Source: Spirosoma aerolatum (GTDB lineage: Bacteria > Bacteroidota > Bacteroidia > Cytophagales > Spirosomataceae). From it: DNA of 64,000 nucleotides. Numbering within the stretch: the first letter of the stretch is position 1; the number at the start of each line of letters is the position of its first letter. The DNA lies in contig NZ_CP020104.1 of NCBI RefSeq assembly GCF_002056795.1, positions 2,677,001-2,741,000 of the forward strand, written 5' to 3'. Below the pieces are notes generated by a model. The model was given only the letters and a program-made list of their open reading frames with translations. It was not told where the DNA came from and searched no databases. Both the position numbers and the translations under genes were made by a program. Of this stretch, positions 34,845 through 44,542 are shown piece after piece.

Positions 34845-35922
34845 GTTCGTAGGCTAGTTCAGGCTTTCGAATAAGGAACCGGCCAAAATCGACACAGGCT
34901 TTTTCAAACAGGTTCAGAATCGACGATGTTGGCTTTTCAAAAAAGCTGGGTTCAAGAATCACTTTGTCCTTTTTTAAGGTTCGTTTCCAAAGGCCAATGA
35001 CCGCCCCATTATAAACAATAATTGGGCTGAATATCCCATTGGCTGAAATCGCCATCTGATGAGCATCGGCAGAAAGAGCAGCACTTCGGTCTTTATAGCT
35101 GATCGTGTATTCATCGAAAGCGGGCAATAAATACAGGGAATCGTCAATAGATGGCAGGACATATCGTGAGGCATCGAACCAGTAGGTTTGAGGGCCGACG
35201 TTTTCCGAAACAACGTCCGATTGAATTGCCATCAGGGCACGCCGGGCGTCTGTAATGGGTAGGCCCGACCACCAGACAAAATCGGACAACGTAGCTGGCC
35301 CATGGCTGGAGAAGTAGGTGCGAGCCAGCTTTGCCAGCGCTTCTTCCCGTTGTAGGGGCTGGGGCCTGGGCACACGCTCCTGAAGTAGCGTATAGGTTAG
35401 CTGACTTCCTCTGGTCATTCCATTGCAAACGATGCCATCGAGTTCGGCGAGTAGCATCAGATGTGACGATCGGTTATTATCGGTTGGTATACCTGCCTGT
35501 TGGAATTCAAGCATCAACTCCGGGCGAGTCAGATGAACCTGCTTCGATAAGGCTTTTTCAAGAATGGTATAGCATGTCGTCAAAACGTCGGTTGTGATTT
35601 CCAGTTCCTTAAGCCTTGATCGGATAGACGCTTTCACATGCGGAGCAGACAGAGCCAGTAACCAGTGAATATCTTCGGCGGCTACAATATGCCAGGTCGG
35701 CCGAAGTAAGTGAGTTCGAATCAATTCTCCTGCATCCAATGCGGCTGCAACCTGACTCTCGGTCATACCGGGAGACCTGACACCAATGGCCCATTTCACC
35801 ATGTGAGCATCCTGCGCCTGCATAGCACCCATCCAGCGAACCAGTTCGTTGATCGTTGTATGAGTTGGTTGGGCGATCTGCTGGTTATGTAATCGGTAGT
35901 GGGCTACGTCGGACAACTGCAT
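34825..35922 (-). CDS. Winged-helix DNA-binding protein, AlkZ-like (HTH_42)
   Basis: A 365-residue protein of the HTH_42/AlkZ family, which includes DNA glycosylases that unhook crosslinks. Typical motifs are the N-terminal RWMGAMQAQDAHMVKWAIG with its Gln-Ala-Gln core, IRTHLLRPTWHIVAAEDIHW, and the later winged-helix and GPATLSDFVWWSGL and LLPAFDEYTISYKDR segments. Glycosylase activity is inferred from the family, not shown. The gene ends inside the terminator of the convergent gene, so the two transcripts overlap slightly at their ends. Confidence 0.82.
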   Translation of the reverse strand: MQLSDVAHYRLHNQQIAQPTHTTINELVRWMGAMQAQDAHMVKWAIGVRSPGMTESQVAAALDAGELIRTHLLRPTWHIVAAEDIHWLLALSAPHVKASIRSRLKELEITTDVLTTCYTILEKALSKQVHLTRPELMLEFQQAGIPTDNNRSSHLMLLAELDGIVCNGMTRGSQLTYTLLQERVPRPQPLQREEALAKLARTYFSSHGPATLSDFVWWSGLPITDARRALMAIQSDVVSENVGPQTYWFDASRYVLPSIDDSLYLLPAFDEYTISYKDRSAALSADAHQMAISANGIFSPIIVYNGAVIGLWKRTLKKDKVILEPSFFEKPTSSILNLFEKACVDFGRFLIRKPELAYEQNSPEV

Positions 35923-35942
35923 GTGAGGATTGAGCAGAAGGA

Positions 35943-37541
35943 TTAATGAATAGGATGATTGATTTTTTCTTCGTCCAGATCAATCCGGGCCTCTTCTTTA
36001 CGAATAACCTCATCGTCGAACTCCTGAACATTACGCAATCGGTGGAGTTCATCACGTTTTACGCTGATAATATCGGCCATGATCTGGTTATATTCGGTTA
36101 GAGACTCCCCATCGTTTTCCACTGAGTCCAGATGCCGTTTGGTCTGGTGAAGTTCGCTTTCAATACTGTTCTTAAGATTTTCTACCAACTCATTGGTTGT
36201 TAGCTGACCGGCATAATTTTCACGAAGATGGTTTAAGGCAACTTTCAATACTTTCAGGCGAATTTTTGATTCCTGCATATCTTCCGATAAACCCTCGTCG
36301 GTGTCTGTAAGCTTTACCAGGCGAATAACCATTGGTAAGGTTAAGCCCTGAAAGACAAGGGTTACCAGAATGACGACGAACGTAATGAACAGAATCAGAT
36401 TCCGATGGGGAAATGGTGTGTTGTCGGGCAATGTTAACGGTATGGATAGGGCAGAGGCTAAGGATACAACCCCGCGCATACCTGCCCAGCCCAGAACAAT
36501 AGGCCCACGCAAGCCAGGATTACGCCGGGCCACAGTTATGTATCGGCCAATAAACTGGGTGAAGTAGGAGGACGCAATTGTGAATACCATTCGCGTAACA
36601 ATGATGACTCCGGTAATCATCAGGGCATATAAAATCGCTTCGGTTTTCGAATAGCCGTCAAGTCCGTTGATAATCACCGGCAACTCAAGGCCAATTAGAA
36701 TAAACACGATACCGTTCAGGGCAAAAACTACAGTGGCCCACATACCCGTACCCTGAATGCGTGAGCTGTGATTGAGAATGACATGACTCTGATTGGATAG
36801 AAATAATCCTCCGCTCACAACTGCCATGACCCCCGAAACGTGAAACTCTTCGGCAACAAGGTACATTATATAGGGAGCCATGAAGGTGAGCAAGATACTG
36901 ATTCGGGTAGTAGTTGGTAACCAGCGATGAATGGCGTAGAAAACGCAGGCCACGCCTAGCCCAACAGCAATACCCAATATGGTTACCAGCACAAAATCGA
37001 CGGAGGCACTCTGCCATACGAAGGTGCCTGATAAAACCGCAGCCAGCGCAAATCGGAATACAACCAGGCTGGCCGCATCGTTAACCAGACTTTCGCCCTC
37101 CAGAATGCTGATAGTGGCTTTGGATACCTTGATATTCTTTAAAACCTAAGTAGCCGCAACGGCATCAGGGGGAGAGATGATACCGCCCAGCAGAAAGCCC
37201 ATCGCCAGCGTAAAACCGGGCATCGTAGCACTCGAAACATAAGCCACAGCGAAAGCCGTAACGATAACCAGCCCAAACGCCAGTACAATAATGATCCGTC
37301 GCCATCGCCAGAACTCTTTCCACGATGTGAACCAGGCCGCTTCGTAAAGCAAAGGCGGCAGGAAGATCATAAAAATAAGCTCAGGGTTGATCTCAATGCG
37401 TGGAATACCGGGAATCAGGCTGACGATCAGGCCGCTGATTACCAGGAAAATAGGAGTAGGGATGTGCAATCGCTGGCCAATCATAACCAGCAGCGAAACC
37501 GCGAGAAGTAGAGAGATGCAAAGAAATAGTGTTTGGTGCAT
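35943..37541 (-). pseudogene. Na+/H+ antiporter (CPA1, NhaP-like), interrupted by an in-frame amber codon
   Basis: One continuous reading frame of 533 codons is broken only by a TAG at 37146-37148 (codon 132). Before it come MHQTLFLCISLLL and the membrane segments ending GGIISPPDAVAAT; after it the frame continues VLKNIKVSKATISILEGESLVNDAASLVVFRF, the expected next part of a CPA1 antiporter with the catalytic Asp region. The C-terminal 130 residues are a coiled-coil-like cytoplasmic tail. With a sense codon at 132 it would be an intact antiporter of about 532 residues. It may be a recent nonsense mutation, a sequencing error or a read-through gene. Confidence 0.85.
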
Positions 37542-37850
37542 AAGCCTATACGTACATAACGGAGTTGACTGAACCCGAGTGCATGCCGATTCAACTTGAC
37601 CAGTAAAGAAAGCAAATCCGAAACGGCTTTACAATTAACCGATTCCTTCGTACGAAAACTTGATGTATGAGAAATCCCAAACTGCACCAACAATAATTCA
37701 AAATTGTGTATTTAATAAAGTTTACGCATAAAAAGACCTTGAAAATTGTGTGCTTCCGAATTGAATACTGAAATAATGATCATTTTTATCTTTCTTTCGC
37801 CAACAACCATTTATTAGCAAGCCAAATTCAAGTACTAATGATCTCAACCT
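37542..37850. other. Gap between antiporter and barrel gene
   Basis: 309 bp, AT-rich near its right end. TTG at 37761-37763 and TATCTTTC at 37787-37794 (23-bp spacing) form a weak promoter candidate for the gene at 37851. Nothing else is seen. Confidence 0.35.
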
Positions 37851-38462
37851 ATGAAAAATTTTCTACTCTCTGCAGGCCTGTTTTTAGCTGTGACAAGTTC
37901 CTTACTGGCGCAAAGCCGGATGTCGATAGCCCCTTCGTACTGGTTTACTTACAATCCGTATTCGTATCAGATTAGTCAGACTTTCAACGGGTCGACAACA
38001 CAGACTTTAGCTTCTGGTCATGGTATCGTTTCATCAGTTGGATTAATGGCAAGATATTATTTTACTCCGCAATGGGATATATCGGCAGGTGTTTTTTACT
38101 ACCGAAATGCCGACCATATTAAAAGCCCACAAGGACCCTATGGCGAGTATACTCCCTTCATCAGTAAGGGTTGGCTATTCCCGATTCTGGTGAATCATCG
38201 GTTAACCGACTCTCGATTATCGCCCTATTTTTCAGTTGGAGCTATTTTGGCGAAGAGTAAAACGTTCACGGAACGCCCTATCACCACGGATGGGGTAGTC
38301 GGTATAGGAATAAATTACCGAATTAATTCAGGTTTATCGATCTTGCTTCAACCCACTGCCAGCTACTCGTTTTATCGACCAGCCAGTGACGCTTTCTATA
38401 CCTTCTCTCAGTATACGTCTTACAGCTTTGGTTTACAAACCCAACTAATCTGGCACTTCTAA
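37851..38462 (+). CDS. Small outer-membrane beta-barrel protein
   Basis: A 203-residue protein with a signal peptide (MKNFLLSAGLFLAVTSSLLAQ). The mature part is a run of alternating amphipathic strands (GLMARYYFTPQWDISAGVFYYR, YFSVGAILAKSKTF, VGIGINYRINSGLSILLQP) and ends in the aromatic LQTQLIWHF, the usual C-terminal sorting pattern of barrel proteins. It resembles OmpA-like/OMP_b-brl small porins of Bacteroidota. The specific role is unknown. Confidence 0.78.
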   Translation: MKNFLLSAGLFLAVTSSLLAQSRMSIAPSYWFTYNPYSYQISQTFNGSTTQTLASGHGIVSSVGLMARYYFTPQWDISAGVFYYRNADHIKSPQGPYGEYTPFISKGWLFPILVNHRLTDSRLSPYFSVGAILAKSKTFTERPITTDGVVGIGINYRINSGLSILLQPTASYSFYRPASDAFYTFSQYTSYSFGLQTQLIWHF

Positions 38463-38655
38463 TTTTGACGATTGCCTTTGGGATGGCAAGATTGGACAGG
38501 TATGCCAGAAGATGGATAAATAGAAGATAGGGGATTTCTGCGGCAAATACCTAGGCATGCTACAGTACCCCAGCGTAAAGAACTGCACACCGTGTTGATT
38601 TACCTGCCGAATGAGGTCAGGAGCCTGCTTACAGAAATCCGGAACACCTTACTTG

Positions 38656-38832
38656 TTAATTGGGTCGAGCTACGTAGCCTAACACTAGCTTCGAAGTAGG
38701 TTTGGCATAGTAACCGGGCTTGCTGGCGGCAATGGCTAGCCGGATGGCTTCAGACTGGCTAATCCCCTGGTCAAAATAGTATTTAGCCTGATCAATTACT
38801 TCCTGAATAGTGGGTTTATTATGGTAATTCAT
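38656..38832 (-). CDS. Small protein of 58 residues
   Basis: An open frame from the ATG complementary to 38830-38832 to the TAA complementary to 38656-38658. It reads MNYHNKPTIQEVIDQ, then a helix-turn-helix-like AKYYFDQGISQSEAIRLAIA and a C-terminal GYYAKPTSKLVLGY. Codon use is balanced and the protein is plausibly folded and basic. It is the only coding signal I see in the 660-bp gap 38463-39125. The family is unknown; a DNA-binding or antitoxin-like role is only a guess. Confidence 0.4.
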   Translation of the reverse strand: MNYHNKPTIQEVIDQAKYYFDQGISQSEAIRLAIAASKPGYYAKPTSKLVLGYVARPN

Positions 38833-39125
38833 AAGCTGATAGGTCTTCTAGTATCCAATTGTATATGTTACTGAATTAGACTATTCTGTTTTGTCGATGT
38901 CACTCTTGTGCCTATCTGTTTTATCGTAAATTTACTAAATGGTGTCTTAGGGAATTGAATAGGATAATTTAGCCTTACGAAACAAGTTACATGTTATTGC
39001 CGTCGAACAGCCTATCGTTGGCATTTTGAGACTCGTTACAAACTCTGGCTTGTTCACCAATAGCCAGACTGCCACTTTTAGGCCATTAAAACGGCCATAC
39101 ATACGGTCGGCTATACGACATACAC
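38833..39125. other. Gap before the 39126 gene
   Basis: 293 bp, AT-rich at 38930-38980. No gene, repeat or clear promoter is seen. To its left, at 38463-38655, another 190 bp likewise hold no start-containing frame of note. Confidence 0.4.
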
Positions 39126-39728
39126 ATGAACACGTATCTTTCTCTGCTGGCTGTTAGCCTGATCATGCTGGCGTCATCGGCACAAGCGCAGCCGGAGCCT
39201 GCTAATTACTTACAGGTGCCTGGCCCCATTCTGTTTAAAGGGGTTCCTTATCATTTGACATGGAGTTCGCACCCAAACCCGACTTTCTACAAGCAGGAAT
39301 ATATCGGCAAAGGAGACAATCCGAACGCATTCAAAACAATGCTGATGCTGGATGTTGTGACCGGCCATGTTGACCTCAACCAGGTGGTAGCGTCGAAAAT
39401 AGCCGAAATTAACCAACAAAATGGCCCTAGTCCCCTGGTGAAATACCAACTCAGCAAACATCCATCAACAGGAGAGATCCTGCTCGACTTTGTCATGAGC
39501 CAACCCGCTCCCGACGGCCGATCGCTGCAGATTGTTGAACGAAATGTGTATCGGTATAAACCGTTTACGAGTGCCTCGGGCCAGCAGGGGGTTCTTTTAT
39601 TCGGTGTTTGTCAACGTAGTTATGGCTCTGATACCAGTCTGTTTGTTGCTTCCCTAAAACAAAACCGAACAGCCTTATCAACCGATGTCGCCCAGTTTAG
39701 ATTGCCTTCTGTATCGATAGTAAAGTGA
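39126..39728 (+). CDS. Secreted protein of unknown function
   Basis: A 200-residue protein with a signal peptide cut after AQA (residues 1-21). The mature part contains VPYHLTWSSHPNPTFYKQEYIG, KTMLMLDVVTGHVDL, and alternating strands and helices ending LPSVSIVK. It has one Cys only and no lipobox, so it is periplasmic or secreted. I do not recognise a family. It stands alone between a gap and the barrel remnant on the other strand. Confidence 0.6.
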   Translation: MNTYLSLLAVSLIMLASSAQAQPEPANYLQVPGPILFKGVPYHLTWSSHPNPTFYKQEYIGKGDNPNAFKTMLMLDVVTGHVDLNQVVASKIAEINQQNGPSPLVKYQLSKHPSTGEILLDFVMSQPAPDGRSLQIVERNVYRYKPFTSASGQQGVLLFGVCQRSYGSDTSLFVASLKQNRTALSTDVAQFRLPSVSIVK

Positions 39729-39751
39729 CCTCATTAAATGCTGACATCGTG

Positions 39752-39929
39752 TTAAAAGAGATAACTCAGCCCCAGTCCAGCCTGTGCGCTCTGGAAAATG
39801 GGAATCGTGTTTCCTGAAAATACACCCCCATTGCGTAAGAGCCGATCTCGTGTGAAATTGGCGTTAAGCGCCAACTGAGAACTTACTCGCGTATCGTGAT
39901 GGAGTAGAGTAACAAAGGCAATAAAAAAG
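39752..39929 (-). pseudogene. 3' remnant of a beta-barrel gene beside the dnaJ terminator
   Basis: On the minus strand an open frame with no start codon reads HDTRVSSQLALNANFTRDRLL ... QAGLGLSYLF and stops with TAA at 39752-39754. Alternating strands and the final Leu-Ser-Tyr-Leu-Phe are the C-terminus of an outer-membrane barrel. Upstream the frame runs straight into the dnaJ terminator at 39922-39943, so most of the gene is missing. It is a truncated gene, probably left by a deletion. Confidence 0.55.
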
Positions 39930-39943
39930 CCCCTTTCGGGGCT
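39922..39943 (-). terminator. Intrinsic terminator of dnaJ
   Basis: On the minus strand, AGCCCC-GAAA-GGGGCT (39928-39943) followed by TTTTTTAT, 38 bp after the dnaJ stop. Confidence 0.9.
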
Positions 39944-39980
39944 AGGTTGATCCTTTGTTGGGTGTCAGATTGGCCGATAA

Positions 39981-41141
39981 TCAACCATGAAAAAAGTCTT
40001 TCATCTTATCGAAGAAGCCTTTTTCATTTTTGTTGGGTTTCGGCTGGAAATTGGGCGAGTTGCGCAACTTCTCCAGAATCGACCGTTCTTCTGACGAAAG
40101 AGCCTTGGGTGTCCAGACATTTACATGAACCAGCTCATCACCCCGGCCATAGCCATTGAGTTCTTTAATACCCTTTCCTTTCAGGCGGAGAATTTTACCA
40201 CTTTGTGTACCCGGATCGAGGGTAATGCGTGCCTTGCCATCGATCGTCGGCACTTCCACGCTGGTACCAATGGCTGCATCGATGAAGCTGACATATAGGT
40301 CGAACACAACGTTGTTGCCATCGCGTTTCAGGTCTGCATCTTCTTCCTCCTCAATCACGATCAGCAAATCGCCGGCAACACCACCGCGTGGCGGGACGTT
40401 ACCTTTGCCGCCCACCGATAGCTGAATACCTTCGGCAACACCCGCTGGAATTTTGATCGGGATAACGTCTTCCTGCAACACGCGCCCTTCGCCAAAACAG
40501 ACTTCACAGCGGTCAGTTACAATTTTACCTTCGCCATTACAGGTGGGGCAGGTACTGGTCGACACCATCTGACCCAGCATCGTGTTGACCACTTTGCGAA
40601 TTTGACCGGTGCCCTGGCAGGTCGAACAGGTTTGAACCGCCGTACCGTTTTTTGAGCCGTTGCCTCCGCAAGTGTTACAGGTCACATGCCGTTTTACCTT
40701 AATTTTCTTTTCAACGCCATTGGCAACTTCCTGCAGGTTCAGTTTTAGTTTGATGCGAAGGTCGGAACCACGACGAACGCGTTGACGGCCTCCTCCACCG
40801 TTGGCCCCACGGAAAAAGCTGCCAAACGGAGAGTCATCGCCGAAAACATCACCAAACTGACTGAAAATATCTTCCATTGTTGGCCCGCCAGCGCCATATC
40901 CACCGGCCGCACCGCCCATGCCCGCGTGCCCGAACTGGTCATAACGAGCCCGCTTCTGGGGGTCGTTCAGCACATCGTAGGCCTCGGCGGCTTCCTTAAA
41001 TTTCTCTTCAGCGGTGGGATCATCGGGATTTTTATCGGGATGATATTTGATAGCCATTTTCCGATAGGCCTTCTTAAGGTCTTCCGATGAGACGTTCTTA
41101 TCGACGCCCAGAATTTCGTAATAATCGCGCTTCGTTGCCAT
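39981..41141 (-). CDS. dnaJ: Molecular chaperone DnaJ
   Basis: A 386-residue type I DnaJ. The J domain has HPD at residues 34-36; a Gly-rich region follows, then four zinc-binding CxxCxGxG repeats ([32 protein letters not shown]) and the C-terminal substrate-binding domains. It stimulates DnaK in the cytoplasm. It follows grpE on the same strand with a 97-bp gap filled by a palindrome. dnaK is not in the window. Confidence 0.96.
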   Translation of the reverse strand: MATKRDYYEILGVDKNVSSEDLKKAYRKMAIKYHPDKNPDDPTAEEKFKEAAEAYDVLNDPQKRARYDQFGHAGMGGAAGGYGAGGPTMEDIFSQFGDVFGDDSPFGSFFRGANGGGGRQRVRRGSDLRIKLKLNLQEVANGVEKKIKVKRHVTCNTCGGNGSKNGTAVQTCSTCQGTGQIRKVVNTMLGQMVSTSTCPTCNGEGKIVTDRCEVCFGEGRVLQEDVIPIKIPAGVAEGIQLSVGGKGNVPPRGGVAGDLLIVIEEEEDADLKRDGNNVVFDLYVSFIDAAIGTSVEVPTIDGKARITLDPGTQSGKILRLKGKGIKELNGYGRGDELVHVNVWTPKALSSEERSILEKLRNSPNFQPKPNKNEKGFFDKMKDFFHG

Positions 41142-41148
41142 ATCTTTG

Positions 41149-41234
41149 AATGATTGAATGACTGAATGATTGAATGATTGAATAGAGTATAGATTAACTA
41201 TTCAATCATTCAATCATTCAGTCATTCAATCATT
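41149..41234. repeat. Perfect palindrome, 37-bp arms, between grpE and dnaJ
   Basis: Arms 41149-41185 and 41198-41234 are perfectly complementary over 37 bp, with a 12-nt loop. They consist of an 8-nt word and its variants (TGAATGAT, TGAATGAC, TGAATAG). The palindrome nearly fills the gap between the two genes, starting 8 bp from the dnaJ start codon and ending 5 bp from the grpE stop. Similar words form the palindrome at 62436. Confidence 0.95.
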
Positions 41235-41238
41235 GATT

Positions 41239-41829
41239 TTAACTGCCTACAATCACTTTTGCGAACCGGATGACTTTGTCATTCAGGTAATATCCTTTTT
41301 CGATTTCGTCGATCACTTTACCTTTAAGGTCTTCGCTCGGGGCAGGAAATTGCGTAACGGACTCGTGCAGGTCGGCATTGAATGGCTCGCCTTTTGAGAC
41401 CATCGGTTTCAGGCCTTTGCTTTCAAGGGTCTTGAATAACTTGTTATAAATCAACGAGACGCCTTCTTTGACAGCAGCAACATCGTCGGTTTTGTCGATC
41501 GATTGCAAAGCCCGTTCGAAATCATCGACAACAGGAATCAGCGCCTGCAATACACCTTCATTGGCGTTACCGATCAGATCGAGTTTTTCTTTAGCTGTAC
41601 GACGGCGGAAGTTCTCGAAATCAGCGTATAAACGCAGGTATTTATCTTTCAGTTCGGCTAATTCGCTGCCAATTCGGTTGGTTTCGGCAATAAAATCGTC
41701 GGCTGGAGCCGTCTGTGTGGGTTCTTCAGTTTCTCCACCATTGACCGTTACCGCTTCTTCGTTTGTCAGGTTGTCAGGCTGTGGGGTATCCATAGACGCT
41801 TGTTCGTCCAAAATGTCTTTATTTTCCAT
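41239..41829 (-). CDS. grpE: Nucleotide exchange factor GrpE
   Basis: About 196 residues from the ATG complementary to 41827-41829 (MENKDILDEQ). An acidic, low-complexity N-terminal 60 residues precede a long helix (ELAELKDKYLRLYADFENFRRR) and the GrpE signature (NLYNKLFKTLESKGLKP-like, then FNADLHESVTQFPAP). It releases ADP from DnaK. Two upstream in-frame ATG codons would only add a hydrophobic and basic N-terminus, so I prefer the shorter form. Confidence 0.93.
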   Translation of the reverse strand: MENKDILDEQASMDTPQPDNLTNEEAVTVNGGETEEPTQTAPADDFIAETNRIGSELAELKDKYLRLYADFENFRRRTAKEKLDLIGNANEGVLQALIPVVDDFERALQSIDKTDDVAAVKEGVSLIYNKLFKTLESKGLKPMVSKGEPFNADLHESVTQFPAPSEDLKGKVIDEIEKGYYLNDKVIRFAKVIVGS

Positions 41830-42064
41830 TGATGAGCTTCTATTTCGCTTCCAGAAATTCATATGCAAAGATGTGCAAAAGCCCGGCCAAAACGGTGTTT
41901 TCTGCCAAGTTGACACAATTTCTGAACCAGGATTTTATAATCTGTCAGGATTTTAGGCCAGGATTTTCAAGTTTTGGACGGTTCGCAGGATTTAAAAAGC
42001 GTCGAATATCGTTTTACCGTGTAAGCGCCAACAGTCCATTTTCTGTCTTCATACAACAATTTCA

Positions 42065-43000
42065 ATGCATTCTCCCTCCCGTGCCTATACGCAACGCATT
42101 AAAGCGAAAGCGGCCGAAGTAGGCTTTGACTTTTGTGGAGTGTCTAAAGCAGACTTTCTGGAAGATGAAGCGCCCCGGCTGGAAGCCTGGCTTAAAAACG
42201 GGATGCATGGCCAGATGAATTACATGGCCAACCATTTCGATAAACGACTTGACCCGCGATTACTAGTCGATGGGGCTAAGTCAGTCATCACGGTACTGCT
42301 CAACTATTATCCCGAACAGCGCCTGCCCGAAGGTGACGACGATTTCAAGCTGTCGAAATATGCGTATGGTACCGATTATCATTTCGTTATTAAAGACAAA
42401 CTGAAAGACTTGCTAGCTTTTATTGATGAGGAAATCGGTGCAGTAAATGGCCGTGTTTTTGTCGATTCGGCACCAGTGATGGACAAGGCCTGGGCTAAAC
42501 GTGCGGGGTTAGGCTGGGTTGGCAAGCACACGAACCTGATTAATCGGGAGATTGGCTCGTTCTTTTTTATTGGTGAACTGATTCTGGACCTCGAACTGGA
42601 GCCCGACGGCCCTATTACTGATTATTGCGGTACCTGCACGCGTTGCATTGATGCTTGCCCGACGGATGCTATCGTGGCACCCTATGTGGTAGACGGAAGC
42701 AAGTGCATTTCCTACTTTACGATCGAACTGAAAGAGGCCATCCCCGAAGAGGTGCGCGGGAAATTTGACAACTGGATTTTCGGCTGTGACATCTGCCAGG
42801 ATGTCTGCCCCTGGAATCGATTTGCCCGGCCGCACCAGACCCCCGCCTTTGAGCTACATCCTGAATTGGCCGCCTTCACCAAGTCCGATTGGGAAGAAAT
42901 CACGGAAGACGTGTTCCGGGAAGTCTTTCGCCGGTCGGCTGTGAAGCGTACAAAACTAGAAGGGCTGAAACGGAATATGGCCTTCAATCAAGGTGAATAA
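42065..43000 (+). CDS. queG: Epoxyqueuosine reductase QueG
   Basis: A 311-residue iron-sulfur and cobalamin enzyme that reduces epoxyqueuosine to queuosine in tRNA. It has the N-terminal [37 protein letters not shown] and two 4Fe-4S motifs: [16 protein letters not shown] and [11 protein letters not shown]. It is divergent from grpE and convergent with kynureninase. Length and motifs are normal, although it lacks the C-terminal extension of longer QueG proteins. Confidence 0.94.
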   Translation: MHSPSRAYTQRIKAKAAEVGFDFCGVSKADFLEDEAPRLEAWLKNGMHGQMNYMANHFDKRLDPRLLVDGAKSVITVLLNYYPEQRLPEGDDDFKLSKYAYGTDYHFVIKDKLKDLLAFIDEEIGAVNGRVFVDSAPVMDKAWAKRAGLGWVGKHTNLINREIGSFFFIGELILDLELEPDGPITDYCGTCTRCIDACPTDAIVAPYVVDGSKCISYFTIELKEAIPEEVRGKFDNWIFGCDICQDVCPWNRFARPHQTPAFELHPELAAFTKSDWEEITEDVFREVFRRSAVKRTKLEGLKRNMAFNQGE

Positions 43001-43015
43001 AATAGAGATCTTTAT

Positions 43016-43066
43016 GATTGTTATGATTCATTAAGATCTGTGTAAATCATAAGAATCATAACAATC
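43016..43066. repeat. Palindrome between queG and kynU ends
   Basis: GATTGTTATGATTC (43016-43029) and GAATCATAACAATC (43053-43066) are perfect 14-bp complements with a 23-nt loop. It lies between convergent gene ends. The words ATGATTGTTATGATT and AATCATAAGAATC repeat on either side. Confidence 0.7.
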
Positions 43067-43088
43067 CGTCGGGACCGCCTGGGCGGGG

Positions 43089-44357
43089 CTATTGTTGGAA
43101 GAAGCGAGCCAATACAGCCCCGACCCGCCAGACATCTTCGAAGGTGTTGTACAAAGGAGTAGGGGCCAGCCGAATGCAATCGGGTTCACGCCAGTCGCCG
43201 ATAATGCCCTGCTCGGTTAGATAGTTGAATAGACTTTTTCCCTGTTTACGGACAAGTAGAGAAAGCTGACAGCCGCGTTGATTCGGATCGTCGGGGGTAA
43301 GAATCAGGATGTCGTTGAAGGGTGTTAATAAATATTCGAGATAACCTGTCAGGTGTTCGCTTTTTTGCCGCAGGGCTGTCATGCCTGCTTCTGCCGTGAT
43401 GGAAATAGCCGCCCGATGCAGCGCCAGTGCCAGAATATTCGGCGTACTTACCTGCCAGCCATCAGCACCGGGCGCTGGCAGAAAACCCGGTGTCATGTCA
43501 AACCGTCGATCTTCCCGGTAGCCCCACCAACCCGCCAGTCGGGGTAAGTTCTGCTCGTGGTGTTTCTGGTGAATAAATACGCCGGATACCGCACCGGGGC
43601 CTCCATTCAGGTATTTGTAAGAACACCAGGTGGCAAAATCAACACCCCAGTCGTGCATACGGAGCGAGATGTTGCCAATGGCATGGGCCAAGTCGAACCC
43701 AATGGGGATACAATGTCTTTGGGCCGTTTCGGCTAGAGTTGCCATGTTGTAGACCTGACCTGTATAATAATTCAGGCCACTCAGCCAGATCAGGGCCAGC
43801 GAATCGGCCTGTTCAATGATGGCTCTCTGAATATCGGTCGTATGGATGAGGTTGTCGTCGGGGTGTGGAGCGATTTCAACCAGAACATCATCAACCGAAA
43901 GCCCTCGGTGCTTAATGTGTGTTTCAAGGGCATATTGATCGGATGGAAAATCACCTTTGATGGTCAGGATTTTGATTTTCTTTCCGGCTGGGCGATAAAA
44001 GGATGCCAGTAACAGATGTAAGTTGACGGTCAGGGCGTTCATGGGACAAACCTCTGAAGGCTCGGCACCAACTATTTCTGACAGTGCTTCTTTGCAGGTT
44101 ATATGGTAGCCAAGCCACGGCTGTTCCCCACTTTCCGGTTTATCAAACCAGCCTTCAACACCGAGATGTTGCCAGGTAGTTAATTCCTGTTTCAGGGTGG
44201 CTCTGGCGCTTTTGGGCTGTAGGCCTAATGAGTTACCGCACAGATAAGTCAAAGGCTTACCATCCCGTTGTGGTATATGAAAGCGCTCCCGGAAGTGACG
44301 CAGTGGGTCATTCTGATCGAGTTGTTGGGCAAAAGTGAGCGAGTTGTCGTAGTTCAT
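43089..44357 (-). CDS. kynU: Kynureninase
   Basis: A 422-residue PLP-dependent enzyme that cleaves kynurenine to anthranilate and alanine in tryptophan breakdown. Motifs are LTYLCGNSLGLQPKSA, VEGWFDKPESGEQPW, FDLAHAIGNISL and the PLP lysine K248 in WCSYKYLNGGPGAVSG, all matching KynU. It is a single gene. No other tryptophan-degradation gene is in the window. Confidence 0.94.
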   Translation of the reverse strand: MNYDNSLTFAQQLDQNDPLRHFRERFHIPQRDGKPLTYLCGNSLGLQPKSARATLKQELTTWQHLGVEGWFDKPESGEQPWLGYHITCKEALSEIVGAEPSEVCPMNALTVNLHLLLASFYRPAGKKIKILTIKGDFPSDQYALETHIKHRGLSVDDVLVEIAPHPDDNLIHTTDIQRAIIEQADSLALIWLSGLNYYTGQVYNMATLAETAQRHCIPIGFDLAHAIGNISLRMHDWGVDFATWCSYKYLNGGPGAVSGVFIHQKHHEQNLPRLAGWWGYREDRRFDMTPGFLPAPGADGWQVSTPNILALALHRAAISITAEAGMTALRQKSEHLTGYLEYLLTPFNDILILTPDDPNQRGCQLSLLVRKQGKSLFNYLTEQGIIGDWREPDCIRLAPTPLYNTFEDVWRVGAVLARFFQQ

Positions 44358-44542
44358 GAGGTCGGAGATGTCGTGCGAAATTAATTAATCGCTAACTCAC
44401 GTCTGTTGTTTTACCGCCATCTACAATCAACTGAACATAGGGTCAGCGTTAATTCGGGTATTTCTTTCCAAAAGGAAGCTTTTTGATGCGTAAAGCAGTA
44501 AGTAAGTCCAGATTGAATGAACAGAGACCAGGTAAGGTAAAC

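Noticed and set aside
38463..38655. Minus-strand frame with FCKQAPDLIRQVNQHG-like content
   Set aside because: Open in one frame but preceded by a stop and without a start; could be a gene remnant, but no family is recognised.
41149..41234. Small CRISPR-like array of 8-nt repeats
   Set aside because: Units are only 8 nt and have no unique spacers; the stretch is a palindrome.
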